Assembly: GCA_964526475.1 (NCBI GenBank)
Contig: CAZGKF010000063.1
Span: 1-14,742, forward strand
From: CAYVTV01 sp964526475
GTDB taxonomy: Bacteria > Bacteroidota > Bacteroidia > Bacteroidales > GCA-2748055
DNA: 14,742 bases
Direction of reading: 5' to 3'
The stretch's first letter is position 1. Every line of letters starts with the position of its first letter. The notes beneath the pieces were generated by a model, which worked only from the letters and a program-made list of their open reading frames with translations, had not been told where the DNA came from and ran no database searches. The translations under genes were made by a program, and so were the position numbers. Shown one piece after another: positions 7,478-14,669 of the stretch.

Positions 7478-7580
7478 ATTACTATAAATAAAGTTAGAGT
7501 GTTTATTAAACAAAATTTTTAACCGCTATTTATTACTTTTACTTTATTAAATAAGATACATATTCCCGGAAATTCAAAAT

Positions 7581-7994
7581 TCAATGTAAAATAACTTCCA
7601 TCCGCACCTTTGTTCCCTTCCCCGCTTCGCTTTCAATTTTCAGTATATCAGTATTTTTCTTCATATTTGAAAGTCCCATCCCCGCGCCAAATCCCATCTC
7701 CCTAACCTTTGGACTTGCTGTTGAAAACCCTTCTTTCATAGCCATTTCAATATCAGGGATACCTGGCCCTTTGTCAGTTAGTAATATTTTTATTCTCTTC
7801 TCATCGATATTTACATCCATGATACCTGATAAGGCATGTGCAACAATGTTAACTTCCGCTTCATAAAGACTTATTACTACACGACGGGTTGTTGCCGCAT
7901 CTACATTCAGCTGTTTAAGCACTTTTTTAACTGCGCTTGCTGCACTTCCAGCATTGGAAAAGTCACCACCCTTAATATTGTATTTCAATTGCAT
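7581..7994 (-). CDS. RsbW/SpoIIAB-like anti-sigma-type GHKL ATPase
   Basis: This 137-residue single-domain ATPase has the compact RsbW-like layout: an N box EAEVN (45-49, with E45 and N49), a G1 box DKGPGIPD (D74, G76, G78), a lid rich in glycine GFGAGMGLSN (101-110), and a GKGT motif (125-128). RsbW-type proteins bind a sigma factor or phosphorylate an STAS antagonist, but neither partner is encoded in the window, so a switch kinase role is only a family-based possibility. The start lies 4 bases after the upstream DRTGG gene, with GAGGAT just before the ATG. It differs in size and motif detail from the ATPase at 4497-5045, so the two are not recent duplicates. A 103-bp gap separates it from the sensory hydrogenase gene. 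Confidence 0.87.
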   Translation of the reverse strand: MQLKYNIKGGDFSNAGSAASAVKKVLKQLNVDAATTRRVVISLYEAEVNIVAHALSGIMDVNIDEKRIKILLTDKGPGIPDIEMAMKEGFSTASPKVREMGFGAGMGLSNMKKNTDILKIESEAGKGTKVRMEVILH

Positions 7995-7998
7995 ATCC

Positions 7999-8343
7999 TC
8001 AAAATAATGGTTTTATTCCTGATACGAATAATTCTCCCGATATCCTGAAAACAGATGCAGGACTTTCTATAATCACCATACCTGTATCTCCGGCAAGTTT
8101 ACACATTTCCGCCGAGATCTTTTTGTTCCTTGCCATCACAATATAAAAAATATCCAGCATTTCAGCAGTGCGAATAACCTGAAGATTATTCAGTCCTGTA
8201 ATTAGCAATATATTATGCTTATCCACTGTAAGCACATCGCTCATAAGATCAGACGAAAAAGCATATTCCACTTCATGATGGAGCTTCTCCGTGCCAACAA
8301 TTACTTTACCGTCAATCTTTTTTACTATATCTCTGATCTTCAT
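7999..8343 (-). CDS. DRTGG-domain protein, first copy (first gene of the operon)
   Basis: I chose ATG at 8343, giving 114 residues beginning MKIRDIVKK, which lines up with MKIADLVSK of the paralogue at 5782-6117. The frame is open to a TTG at 8400, but the extra 19 residues have no counterpart. The core motif is FSSDLMSDVL, followed by the hydrophobic strand ILLITGL. The protein is soluble with no catalytic motif. It is the promoter-proximal gene of the minus-strand cluster and is tightly followed by the RsbW-like ATPase, so a DRTGG-ATPase pair precedes the sensory hydrogenase and a DRTGG-PHP-ATPase set follows it. Confidence 0.82.
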   Translation of the reverse strand: MKIRDIVKKIDGKVIVGTEKLHHEVEYAFSSDLMSDVLTVDKHNILLITGLNNLQVIRTAEMLDIFYIVMARNKKISAEMCKLAGDTGMVIIESPASVFRISGELFVSGIKPLF

Positions 8344-8455
8344 TTTATTAGCTTGATCATTTATGGGCAATAAATATTTACCATCTTTACAACTTTTCAA
8401 ATCTTTCTTTTACTGTTTTATAAGCATTTCCCTAATCCGATTACTAAACTTCCTG

Positions 8456-8463
8456 CAAAGATA
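8456..8463 (-). promoter_or_regulatory. Bacteroidota-type -7 element of the hydrogenase operon
   Basis: TATCTTTG on the minus strand fits TAnnTTTG exactly and lies ~113 bases before the first ATG. The expected -33 region falls inside the palindrome at 8472-8508; only a weak TTG is found there, at slightly long spacing. Confidence 0.55.
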
Positions 8464-8471
8464 TATAATTT

Positions 8472-8508
8472 TCTGTTATTTTAATAACAATGTTATTAAA
8501 ATAACAGA
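8472..8508. promoter_or_regulatory. 37-bp perfect palindrome, candidate redox-regulator operator (Rex-like)
   Basis: Two 17-base arms (8472-8488 and 8492-8508) are exact reverse complements around a 3-base spacer. Each arm is itself a dyad, GTTATT-N2-AATAAC. The layout therefore contains two sites of the form TGTTA-N6-TAACA (8474-8489 and 8491-8506), with centres 17 bp apart. This resembles the Rex operator consensus TTGTTAA-N4-TTAACAA, and less closely Crp/Fnr sites. Its place over the -33 region of the hydrogenase promoter suits a repressor. Rex control of hydrogenase genes is known in clostridia; for this locus it is inference. Confidence 0.6.
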
Positions 8509-8600
8509 TTTTATATTATACGTCTCAAAAATATTTTGAAAAGTTGTTTAGAACCTGTTAATAAGTGGTTAATTACTGGTTTATAATAAAAATATTCTAT

Positions 8601-8608
8601 TAATTTTG
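8601..8608 (+). promoter_or_regulatory. Bacteroidota-type -7 element of the lipoprotein gene
   Basis: TAATTTTG fits TAnnTTTG exactly and would give a leader of about 45 bases before the GTG start at 8661. No clear -33 element is seen. Confidence 0.55.
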
Positions 8609-8660
8609 CGCCATATTATTTTATTTTAAATTTGTTCTGTTTAAGGATAACTAACAAAAA

Positions 8661-9224
8661 GTGAAACATCTTAGAAGTATTTCTTTGCTAATTATATTGG
8701 TGTCTTTTTTTCTTTCATGTGAAAAAGAAAAGGAGGCAGTTTTGGCCGATGACAATAATCCATTCAAAGACCTGGTCGCATTTAATGGACTGGAAATCAA
8801 TGAAAAGAAACACGAAACTCCTAATGCATTTGTTGAAATATGGGGAGAAAACGACAGTCTTAGTGCAGATTACGATGGTTATTTAACAGACGGAGAATAT
8901 GATAAGTTGTTAAACTCCCCGAAGATAAAAGATTACTCCGTAATGGTATATTTCGATTTTAACTCTCCTTCTTTGACACAGTTATCCCCGGGAAAGTACA
9001 TTTTCGAGAATAGTACAGAAAGAAAACCCAATGTATTCAATTCGACTTCTCACATAAGGTTAATTTCCGATAATAAAACAGAATTATTGAAAATAACATC
9101 AGGGACAGTTCAGATTGATATAAGCAAAGGATACATACTCGTTGAATATGAACTTTTGATAAATAATGAATTGCCGGTAAAAGGACAATATACTGGATTG
9201 ATAGAACTTAAGATCCCTTATTGA
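8661..9224 (+). CDS. Predicted lipoprotein of unknown function
   Basis: The 187-residue protein starts with GTG; no in-frame ATG exists before the mature region. A hydrophobic signal segment (residues 8-19) ends in FLSC, making C20 the likely lipidated residue. The acidic and basic run EKEKE follows, which could act as a surface-export signal as in Bacteroidota, although it is not a clear match. The rest alternates short polar and hydrophobic stretches ending in a strand pattern (ELLINNELPVKGQYTG), suggesting a beta-sandwich fold. I recognise no domain. It has its own promoter, diverges from the hydrogenase operon and converges on the TonB receptor gene with only 5 bases between stop codons. 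Function is unknown; placement at the cell envelope is inferred from the signal. Confidence 0.75.
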   Translation: MKHLRSISLLIILVSFFLSCEKEKEAVLADDNNPFKDLVAFNGLEINEKKHETPNAFVEIWGENDSLSADYDGYLTDGEYDKLLNSPKIKDYSVMVYFDFNSPSLTQLSPGKYIFENSTERKPNVFNSTSHIRLISDNKTELLKITSGTVQIDISKGYILVEYELLINNELPVKGQYTGLIELKIPY

Positions 9225-9229
9225 TGCTC

Positions 9230-11104
9230 TTAAAACGAGAAATTCAAGCCTGTCATAACATGTATTCCCGGCATTGGATAACCGTTGTTGATCTGATATT
9301 TCTGATCCAGCATATTTTTCCCTGAGATAAATAACTCGGCAAAACGCAAAGCATTATATTTAACGCTTGTATTCAGTAAAAAATAATTCTCTTTAACATC
9401 ATCAGCTGAAGTCTGTTCCTGAGCAGGATCATGAACGTATGAATATAAACCGCCCACAAAATGTCCTTGTATTGCGAAACTCAGTTTATCGATTTTGTAA
9501 TTGATCCCTGTAAATAACTGATGCACAGGAGCAGCCAGGATTGGATCCCTTTTATTTTTATCAAAACCCACTGTATTGAGATAGGAATAGCTGAGAGCCG
9601 AAGAAAGTGCACGACTGTGGAAATAGTTTAACTCCAACTCAAATCCTTTATGTGAAAACTCACCAACATTGAATCTCTTAATTGGTGGTGGGGGAGCATC
9701 GTTAGGTCTTACAAGAATAATATTGTTGCCCTCCAACATGAAAATACTTAAATCAGCTTTAAGCCTACCCTTAAGCATTGCCTGACTAAAAGTAAATTCA
9801 TAATTCATCATCCTTTCAGGTTCAAGTTCAGGATTTGGAGCATATAAATATGACTCCATAACTGTTGGACTCCTGAAACCTTTTGAAACAGATGCTTTAA
9901 GGGTGGTGGTCTCCCCTGCAGCCCAGGTAATACCTCCCTGGGGTATAAGTTCAGTACCATAATTTGAATTATTCTCAACCCTCATTCCATAACTGAGACT
10001 TATTACATCAAGCATATCATGTCTCATTACCGCATATATGCCTGTCTCTTTGATGGTTATCCACTTGTTGGCCTGCATTCCCCCATTCCCTCTTCCTCCG
10101 TATATTTTATGATCAGCTCCAAATGTTAATAAAGTGTTCCAGGGAAGTGTAATCCCCTGATATATTGTTGCTCCATAATACTCATCGGCAGATAACCAAC
10201 CACTCCGAAAATCGTGTTCACCAAAATTGTAAAAAAGATGAGCGCCACCCTCCATACCCCTGAAAGTATTTTTAAGAGTAAAGGAAGTTTTTCCCCTTAT
10301 TATATCATATATATCGATCACAGGATCTTCAACATTTCCGGGATCAACGCTATTAAACTTAGCAATGGAATAATCCGCGATCACCTCCAGGTTCTTACCG
10401 ATCTTATAACCGGCTTTAACCAGGGCATTATTTATTTCAAACTGCGAACTATCCCTGTGCCCATCCGTTACATCCCTGTTTATAGAAGCAAACACATGAA
10501 GCCCATTTTTTTTAAACCCTCCATTCGCCATATATTTCCGGGTATTAAATGATCCATAAGCTATCCGGGCATTTCCGGAAAAACCATCCTCTATCTGTTT
10601 TTTAGTTATGAAATTTATAACCCCACCCATTGCGTTGGAACCATATAAAATAGATCCGGGACCTTTTATTACCTCCACTCTTTCAAGATCGGATGCAACA
10701 TACATATCTGCCAGGGGATGACCAAAAACACCCATGTACTGAGGCTGGCCGTCAACCAGCATCAATACCTTTGTATTTGGCATTCCTCCTACTCCACGAA
10801 TAGAAACCTGACCTGCTGAAGCAGAACCTACCCCAAATCCGGTTACTCCCCTCTCCGTCACAAATAAGCCTGCTATTTTACGGCTTAGAACCGGCAGAAC
10901 AGCCGATTCTTCCACTTCATTAATATCTTCTTTATTTAAAACTGATACATTTATCGGCATGTTCCTTCGGCTTACCTCTACGCGGGAACCGGTTACTACC
11001 AATTCCTTTATTAATATGGTATCAGACAGACTCTGTGCTGATAATATTGAAAAGGAAACCCAAATTAAAAGACTAAGTAAAATTTGCTTTTTCATAATTT
11101 TCAT
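9230..11104 (-). CDS. TonB-dependent outer-membrane receptor, probably nickel-related
   Basis: The 624-residue protein has a signal peptide (hydrophobic 9-22, likely cleaved near AQ 23-24), a TonB-box-like stretch DTILIKELVVTG (28-39), a plug domain (about 42-168, with SIRGVGG, LVDGQP and a VEVIKGPGSILYG segment) and a beta-barrel with an NPELEPE motif and a terminal Phe (GLNFSF). It lacks the N-terminal carboxypeptidase-like domain of SusC proteins, so it belongs with receptors for metal complexes or cofactors rather than polysaccharides. The gene lies downstream of nikR on the same strand, and a NikR-like box is found in the gap, which points to uptake of nickel or a nickel chelate. An alternative ATG at 11095 would remove three residues. 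Substrate specificity cannot be read from the sequence. Confidence 0.9.
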   Translation of the reverse strand: MKIMKKQILLSLLIWVSFSILSAQSLSDTILIKELVVTGSRVEVSRRNMPINVSVLNKEDINEVEESAVLPVLSRKIAGLFVTERGVTGFGVGSASAGQVSIRGVGGMPNTKVLMLVDGQPQYMGVFGHPLADMYVASDLERVEVIKGPGSILYGSNAMGGVINFITKKQIEDGFSGNARIAYGSFNTRKYMANGGFKKNGLHVFASINRDVTDGHRDSSQFEINNALVKAGYKIGKNLEVIADYSIAKFNSVDPGNVEDPVIDIYDIIRGKTSFTLKNTFRGMEGGAHLFYNFGEHDFRSGWLSADEYYGATIYQGITLPWNTLLTFGADHKIYGGRGNGGMQANKWITIKETGIYAVMRHDMLDVISLSYGMRVENNSNYGTELIPQGGITWAAGETTTLKASVSKGFRSPTVMESYLYAPNPELEPERMMNYEFTFSQAMLKGRLKADLSIFMLEGNNIILVRPNDAPPPPIKRFNVGEFSHKGFELELNYFHSRALSSALSYSYLNTVGFDKNKRDPILAAPVHQLFTGINYKIDKLSFAIQGHFVGGLYSYVHDPAQEQTSADDVKENYFLLNTSVKYNALRFAELFISGKNMLDQKYQINNGYPMPGIHVMTGLNFSF

Positions 11105-11131
11105 ATTTTTAATTGTTCTTCATTTAATATT

Positions 11132-11275
11132 TGAGTCCACTCCGAAAAGTAAATTCACCCCTAAATCCCCTAAAGGGGACTTTAGTAAATTACTTATTAT
11201 TAGGCACTCCCCCTTTAGGGGGACGAGGGGTAAAACAATTGTGAACAGAATTTTTTACTTTTCGAAGTAGACTCA
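11132..11275. repeat. 144-bp imperfect palindromic intergenic repeat
   Basis: The outer arms 11132-11153 and 11254-11275 are reverse complements at 20 of 22 positions. Inner arms, ACCCCTAAATCCCCTAAAGG (from 11157) and the reverse complement of the stretch ending near 11232, also pair, with about 17 extra bases on the right arm. Each inner arm holds its own small dyad (CCCC-TAAA-GGGG and CCCCC-TTTA-GGGGG). I recall CCCCTAAA-type palindromes as frequent in Bacteroidota intergenic regions. It separates nikR from the receptor gene and could form a strong hairpin in the transcript. Confidence 0.8.
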
Positions 11276-11333
11276 TATTTTATACATTTTACACCACACA
11301 AAATATTCAGTATTAAGTAATATAATTTCTGTA

Positions 11334-11360
11334 GTGTTACTTTTTAATTTATCGTGGCAC
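11334..11360. promoter_or_regulatory. Candidate NikR box upstream of the TonB receptor
   Basis: GTGTTAC-N13-GTGGCAC fits the GTGTTAC-N13/14-GTAACAC layout known for NikR outside enterobacteria, with a perfect left half and 5 of 7 bases in the right half. It lies between the nikR stop and the receptor gene. A partial -7-like element (TATTTTG on the minus strand, 11305-11299) is found downstream of it. Confidence 0.55.
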
Positions 11361-11376
11361 CAATATGGCAAAAAAA

Positions 11377-11778
11377 TTAACCAACTCCGCTTCTCAGCAA
11401 TTCTCCATGCTTGATCCCTTTAAGTGCTTTCAGCTTATTGGAAAGATTTATCAACTTTGATGCTCTGCCTTTAACTGCTATTACCTCAAGACAGTTGTGG
11501 TCGTCTATGTGAATATGTTGCCCTGCCAGGATCAGACAATGGTATTCATGCTGCAGACTGTTTACTTTTTCATGAAGTTCTTTCAGATTATGATCATAAA
11601 CGATAACAACCGCTCCTGTCACCTCTTCATCAGAAACCCAGCTTTCTTCAATATGGTTTTTCTTAATAAGAAAACGAATTGCCTGAGAACGATTTGGAAA
11701 ACGATTCTTTTCCACAAACCTGTCAAGTTGTGAAAGTAATTCTGACTCAAGGGAAACTCCAAATCGTTTAAGCGACAT
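11377..11778 (-). CDS. nikR: Nickel-responsive transcriptional regulator NikR
   Basis: The 133-residue protein has an N-terminal ribbon-helix-helix DNA-binding domain (MSLKRFGVSLESELLSQLD, then a helix around SQAIRFLI) and a C-terminal ACT-like nickel-binding domain. The four ligands of the high-affinity nickel site in E. coli NikR (H76, H87, H89, C95) correspond here to H77, H88, H90 and C96, so the site is complete. Length matches the family. NikR tetramers bind paired half-sites when loaded with nickel and usually repress nickel uptake genes. A matching dyad overlaps its own promoter and a second lies before the TonB receptor gene, suggesting autoregulation and control of the receptor. No nickel enzyme is encoded in the window; the hydrogenase here is iron-only. 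Confidence 0.94.
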   Translation of the reverse strand: MSLKRFGVSLESELLSQLDRFVEKNRFPNRSQAIRFLIKKNHIEESWVSDEEVTGAVVIVYDHNLKELHEKVNSLQHEYHCLILAGQHIHIDDHNCLEVIAVKGRASKLINLSNKLKALKGIKHGELLRSGVG

Positions 11779-11779
11779 A

Positions 11780-11806
11780 GTGACACGATGTTTTTTTTCG
11801 TGCTAC
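11780..11806. promoter_or_regulatory. Candidate NikR box at the nikR promoter
   Basis: GTGACAC-N13-GTGCTAC has the same 7-13-7 geometry as the box at 11334-11360; the half-sites in common orientation are GTGACAC and GTAGCAC. It ends one base before the nikR ATG and would cover the predicted transcription start, as expected for autorepression. Confidence 0.55.
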
Positions 11807-11813
11807 AAATATA
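11806..11813 (-). promoter_or_regulatory. -7 element of nikR
   Basis: TATATTTG on the minus strand matches TAnnTTTG exactly. The inferred start near 11800 leaves a leader of only ~20 bases and falls within the NikR-like dyad. Confidence 0.6.
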
Positions 11814-11852
11814 GAATTTTTAATACAAAAACCAATATGAAAGAAAGTGATA

Positions 11853-11881
11853 AAACTAAAAAAATTAATTTTTTTTAGTTT
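11853..11881. promoter_or_regulatory. AT-only dyad upstream of the TRAP operon
   Basis: AAACT-A7-TTAA-T8-AGTTT is a near-perfect palindrome with one unpaired base, 34 bases before the dctP ATG. A partial -7 element (TAGTTTG, 11891-11897) follows directly. It may be an operator for the TRAP genes, an upstream promoter element, or chance in AT-rich DNA. Confidence 0.35.
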
Positions 11882-11914
11882 ATTTGCTTATAGTTTGTCT
11901 TTTTAATTGAAAAG

Positions 11915-12922
11915 ATGTTATTAAGAATAAATACGTATTTGATTCTCATCCTGTTTTTTGTCAGCTCTTGTCAAAGCAGAAAAAATGGTCCGGAATATAT
12001 CCTGAAATTCGGTCATCAGGCTAATGAACAGGATGTCTGGCACAGATCGGCAATGCACTTTGCCAAAGTGGTTGATTCTATTTCAGGTGGACGTATTGAA
12101 GTCAGGATTTTCCCGTCTGAACAACTCGGTGCGGAAATGGATATGATTAGACTCATCAGAGCCGGAGTTGTTGAAATGACTATCACAGCTGAAAGTATGC
12201 AAAACTGGGCTGAAGTTACCGCCTTCTGTGCAATCCCATACCTTATACGCGACAGTCGTCATCTGAAACAAGTCGTTGACGGATATGCTGGCAAGAAAAT
12301 AGCTTCTGAAATGATCAATAAAATCGGTTTGAGACCAATTGCATATTTTGAACGTGGTCCGCGACATCTGACAACAAACCGGCCGGTTATGGTGCCCGGA
12401 GACCTGAAAGGCATCGTTCTCAGAGTACCTAATGTTCCAATATTTATTCAGGTTTGGAAATCCCTTGGAGCAAAACCTACACCCATGGCTTTTTCAGAAG
12501 TTTTTACCGCTCTTCAGCAAGGAACCGTAGAAGCTCAGGAAAATCCTTTTTCCCTGATCTATAGTGCAGGATTTTTTGAAGTCCAGAAATATATAAATCT
12601 TACAAGCCATGTCAGAGGATGGACAAATGTGGTAATAGGTGAAAAACTTTTCATATCCATGCCGGAAGAATTACAGAACGCTATCCTCGAAGCTGGTAAA
12701 TCCATGCAGGAATATCATGAGAAAGAATTCGAAAAACAGGAACAAGTTCTGCGCCAACGTCTTGAAGAAAAGGGCATGGTATTCATCGAACCGGATGTTG
12801 ATGCTTTCAGGGAGAAAGCTGGTGAAATAGTGCTGCAAGCACTGCCCGAATCATTAAGACCATTTTATTTTGAAATAGTAAATATGAATACCAATAATCC
12901 TCCTAATGAAATTACACCATAA
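11915..12922 (+). CDS. dctP: TRAP transporter substrate-binding protein, lipoprotein type (DctP family)
   Basis: The 335-residue protein captures a small organic anion for the DctQM permease. A signal peptide ends in FFVSSC, so C19 is probably lipidated and the protein tethered rather than free in the periplasm. Family hallmarks follow: KFGHQANE (31-38), FPSEQLGAEMD (66-76), RGPRHLTTNRP (147-157), LRVPNVPI (169-176) with R170 at the position of the carboxylate-binding arginine, and MAFSEVFTALQQGTVEAQEN (191-210). The substrate is probably a carboxylate, but dicarboxylates, uronates and keto acids are not separable by eye. The start overlaps no upstream gene; the C-terminus overlaps dctQ by 17 bases. 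Confidence 0.92.
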   Translation: MLLRINTYLILILFFVSSCQSRKNGPEYILKFGHQANEQDVWHRSAMHFAKVVDSISGGRIEVRIFPSEQLGAEMDMIRLIRAGVVEMTITAESMQNWAEVTAFCAIPYLIRDSRHLKQVVDGYAGKKIASEMINKIGLRPIAYFERGPRHLTTNRPVMVPGDLKGIVLRVPNVPIFIQVWKSLGAKPTPMAFSEVFTALQQGTVEAQENPFSLIYSAGFFEVQKYINLTSHVRGWTNVVIGEKLFISMPEELQNAILEAGKSMQEYHEKEFEKQEQVLRQRLEEKGMVFIEPDVDAFREKAGEIVLQALPESLRPFYFEIVNMNTNNPPNEITP

Positions 12923-13373
12923 AATTGCAGATACCGGCACGCTGTTAAGTCTCGTTTTAATGATAAGCGCAGTAATCATTCAGGTTTTCACCAGGTTATT
13001 TCTTGAATCTGCTCCTCCATGGACGGAAGAAGCAGCGAGAATATGTTTTATTTATGTTGTGGCATTTGGTACCGGGATAGGGATCAGAAACGGAGACTTC
13101 ATAAAACTTGATATTCTTGATACGGTGTTAAGCAGCCATCAGATTAAAAAATTATGGGTATTTAATCAGTTGATTGTTTTAGTTTTCTCCTTTATACTGA
13201 TTTTTCAATCTTTAAGATTTATACACCTGGGAATGGATGAACAATCTCCGGCATTGAAGCTTTCGATGGGACTTGTTTTTATAAGTATACTAGTAATAGG
13301 ATTATCAATTGCAATTTTTACTCTGGAGCATTTCGCGTCAATTCTTAAGAAAAAAAATAATACTCTATCATGA
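12906..13373 (+). CDS. dctQ: TRAP transporter small permease subunit (DctQ family)
   Basis: The 155-residue inner-membrane protein has four predicted helices (about 11-32, 43-61, 84-103, 119-141). The family signature APPWTEEAARICF (36-48, W39, E41, E42, R45) precedes helix 2 and is followed by GIGIRNGDFIKLD. It pairs with DctM to form the sodium-driven permease. Its start lies inside dctP (17-base overlap) and its stop overlaps dctM by 4 bases, so the three proteins are made in fixed ratio from one message. Confidence 0.92.
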   Translation: MKLHHKIADTGTLLSLVLMISAVIIQVFTRLFLESAPPWTEEAARICFIYVVAFGTGIGIRNGDFIKLDILDTVLSSHQIKKLWVFNQLIVLVFSFILIFQSLRFIHLGMDEQSPALKLSMGLVFISILVIGLSIAIFTLEHFASILKKKNNTLS

Positions 13374-14641
13374 TCTGGATACTTTTTATTGTCTTCTTTC
13401 TTTTGTTATTTCTGAAATTTCCTATTGCTTTTGCTCTAGGTATTTCCACCCTGACATATCTTCTGGTTGCTGATATCCCCTTAATTATCCTTCCGCTAAA
13501 AATGTACGCAGGCATTGATCTTTTTGTATTATTGAGTATCCCGGGATTTATTCTTGCAGGGAACCTCATGAATTCCTGTGGTATGACAGACAGGATCATA
13601 AAATTCAGCAATAACTTATTGGGACATGTCAGGGGCGGACTGGCACTCGCAAATGTAGGTGCATCAATGATCTTTGCAGGAATTTCAGGTACAGCAATTG
13701 CCGATACAGCATCTATTGGTTCCATCATGATACCTGCCATGAAGAAGGAAGGTTACGATACCGACTTCTCCTGTGCAGTGACAGCAGCATCATCTACGAT
13801 TGGCCCAATTATCCCTCCGAGCCTGCCCATGATAATCGCAGGATCACTGACAGGCCTGTCAATAGGAAAGCTTTTCCTTGCCGGAGCCGTTCCGGGATTA
13901 CTCCTGGCTTTGGGTTTTATGGTTGTTTCTTACAGCATCTCAATAAAAAGAAAACATCCAAAGCAGGAGAAAGCCAGCTGGAAAGAAAGAAGATCCGGCT
14001 TTTTTAATGCCTTCTGGGCTTTATTGATGACATTCCTTATATTATATGGCATAATCGGTGGTATGTTCACACCTACCGAAGCCTCTATTGTAGCGGTTTT
14101 GTATGCATTGCTGGTAGGCTTACTTATTTACAGGACATTGAACCTGAAAAAAATTGCCCTGGTTATGAAAAATTCAGCAGGGACAACTGCTTCATTAATG
14201 TTGCTGGTGGGTTTTGCCAATTTATTCGGATGGATACTTGTTAGCGAAAGGGTTCCGCAACAACTGGCCGATTTATTACTTACAATAACACAGAATAAAA
14301 TCATTCTTTTACTGCTTATCAATATCCTGCTGATACTTATAGGTTCTTTCATGGAAACAATTGCCGCTCTTCTGATTGTTTACCCTATACTTTTAAAAGT
14401 GGCAGTTTCAGCCGGAGTTGACCCTATACAGTTTTCAATTATTGCTATATTGAATCTGATAATTGGATTGAACACCCCACCGGTTGGTGTTTGCCTGTTC
14501 GTTGCTTCCGGAATCGGGAAGATCCCACTGGAAAAAGTAGTTAAAGCAGGGTTTCCTTTTTTGTTGGTGAGCTTATTGGTATTACTCCTGGTGACTTATA
14601 TCCCGGCCCTGTCGCTTTTACTCCCTGGTTTATTCAACTAA
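13370..14641 (+). CDS. dctM: TRAP transporter large permease subunit (DctM family)
   Basis: The 423-residue protein is hydrophobic throughout and is the transport channel, a member of the ion transporter superfamily with about 12 membrane segments. The first conserved hairpin/loop region is clear at 97-157 (GASMIFAGISGTAIADT, then SSTIGPIIPPSLPM), and the second repeat has NTPPVGVCLFVASGI near residue 370. Length equals the usual 420-430 residues, with no fusion to DctQ. The start forms an ATGA overlap with dctQ. A weak hairpin with a T run follows, then the 73-bp cassette repeat begins 29 bases after the stop. Confidence 0.94.
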   Translation: MIWILFIVFFLLLFLKFPIAFALGISTLTYLLVADIPLIILPLKMYAGIDLFVLLSIPGFILAGNLMNSCGMTDRIIKFSNNLLGHVRGGLALANVGASMIFAGISGTAIADTASIGSIMIPAMKKEGYDTDFSCAVTAASSTIGPIIPPSLPMIIAGSLTGLSIGKLFLAGAVPGLLLALGFMVVSYSISIKRKHPKQEKASWKERRSGFFNAFWALLMTFLILYGIIGGMFTPTEASIVAVLYALLVGLLIYRTLNLKKIALVMKNSAGTTASLMLLVGFANLFGWILVSERVPQQLADLLLTITQNKIILLLLINILLILIGSFMETIAALLIVYPILLKVAVSAGVDPIQFSIIAILNLIIGLNTPPVGVCLFVASGIGKIPLEKVVKAGFPFLLVSLLVLLLVTYIPALSLLLPGLFN

Positions 14642-14643
14642 GC

Positions 14644-14665
14644 ACAGAATAAATATCTGTTTTTT
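14644..14665 (+). terminator. Possible weak intrinsic terminator after dctM
   Basis: ACAGA (14644-14648) pairs with TCTGT (14656-14660) around a 7-base loop, followed by a run of T to 14665. The stem has only 5 bp and is AT-rich, so it may be weak. Confidence 0.4.
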
Positions 14666-14669
14666 AAAC

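Larger units (their letters stand above)
8344..8660. other. Divergent promoter region between the hydrogenase operon and a lipoprotein gene
   Basis: This 317-bp gene-free stretch holds a minus-strand -7 element (8456-8463), a 37-bp palindrome (8472-8508) and a plus-strand -7 element (8601-8608). I see no RNA gene and no credible small ORF in the remainder. Confidence 0.75.

Noticed and set aside
7478..7513. Upstream TTG start for the sensory hydrogenase
   Set aside because: The extra 12 residues are not part of the ferredoxin domain, and the ATG at 7477 gives a typical short N-terminus.
13345..13740. Open frame of 131 codons on the minus strand opposite dctM
   Set aside because: dctM is intact with family motifs on the plus strand; the antisense product resembles nothing known.
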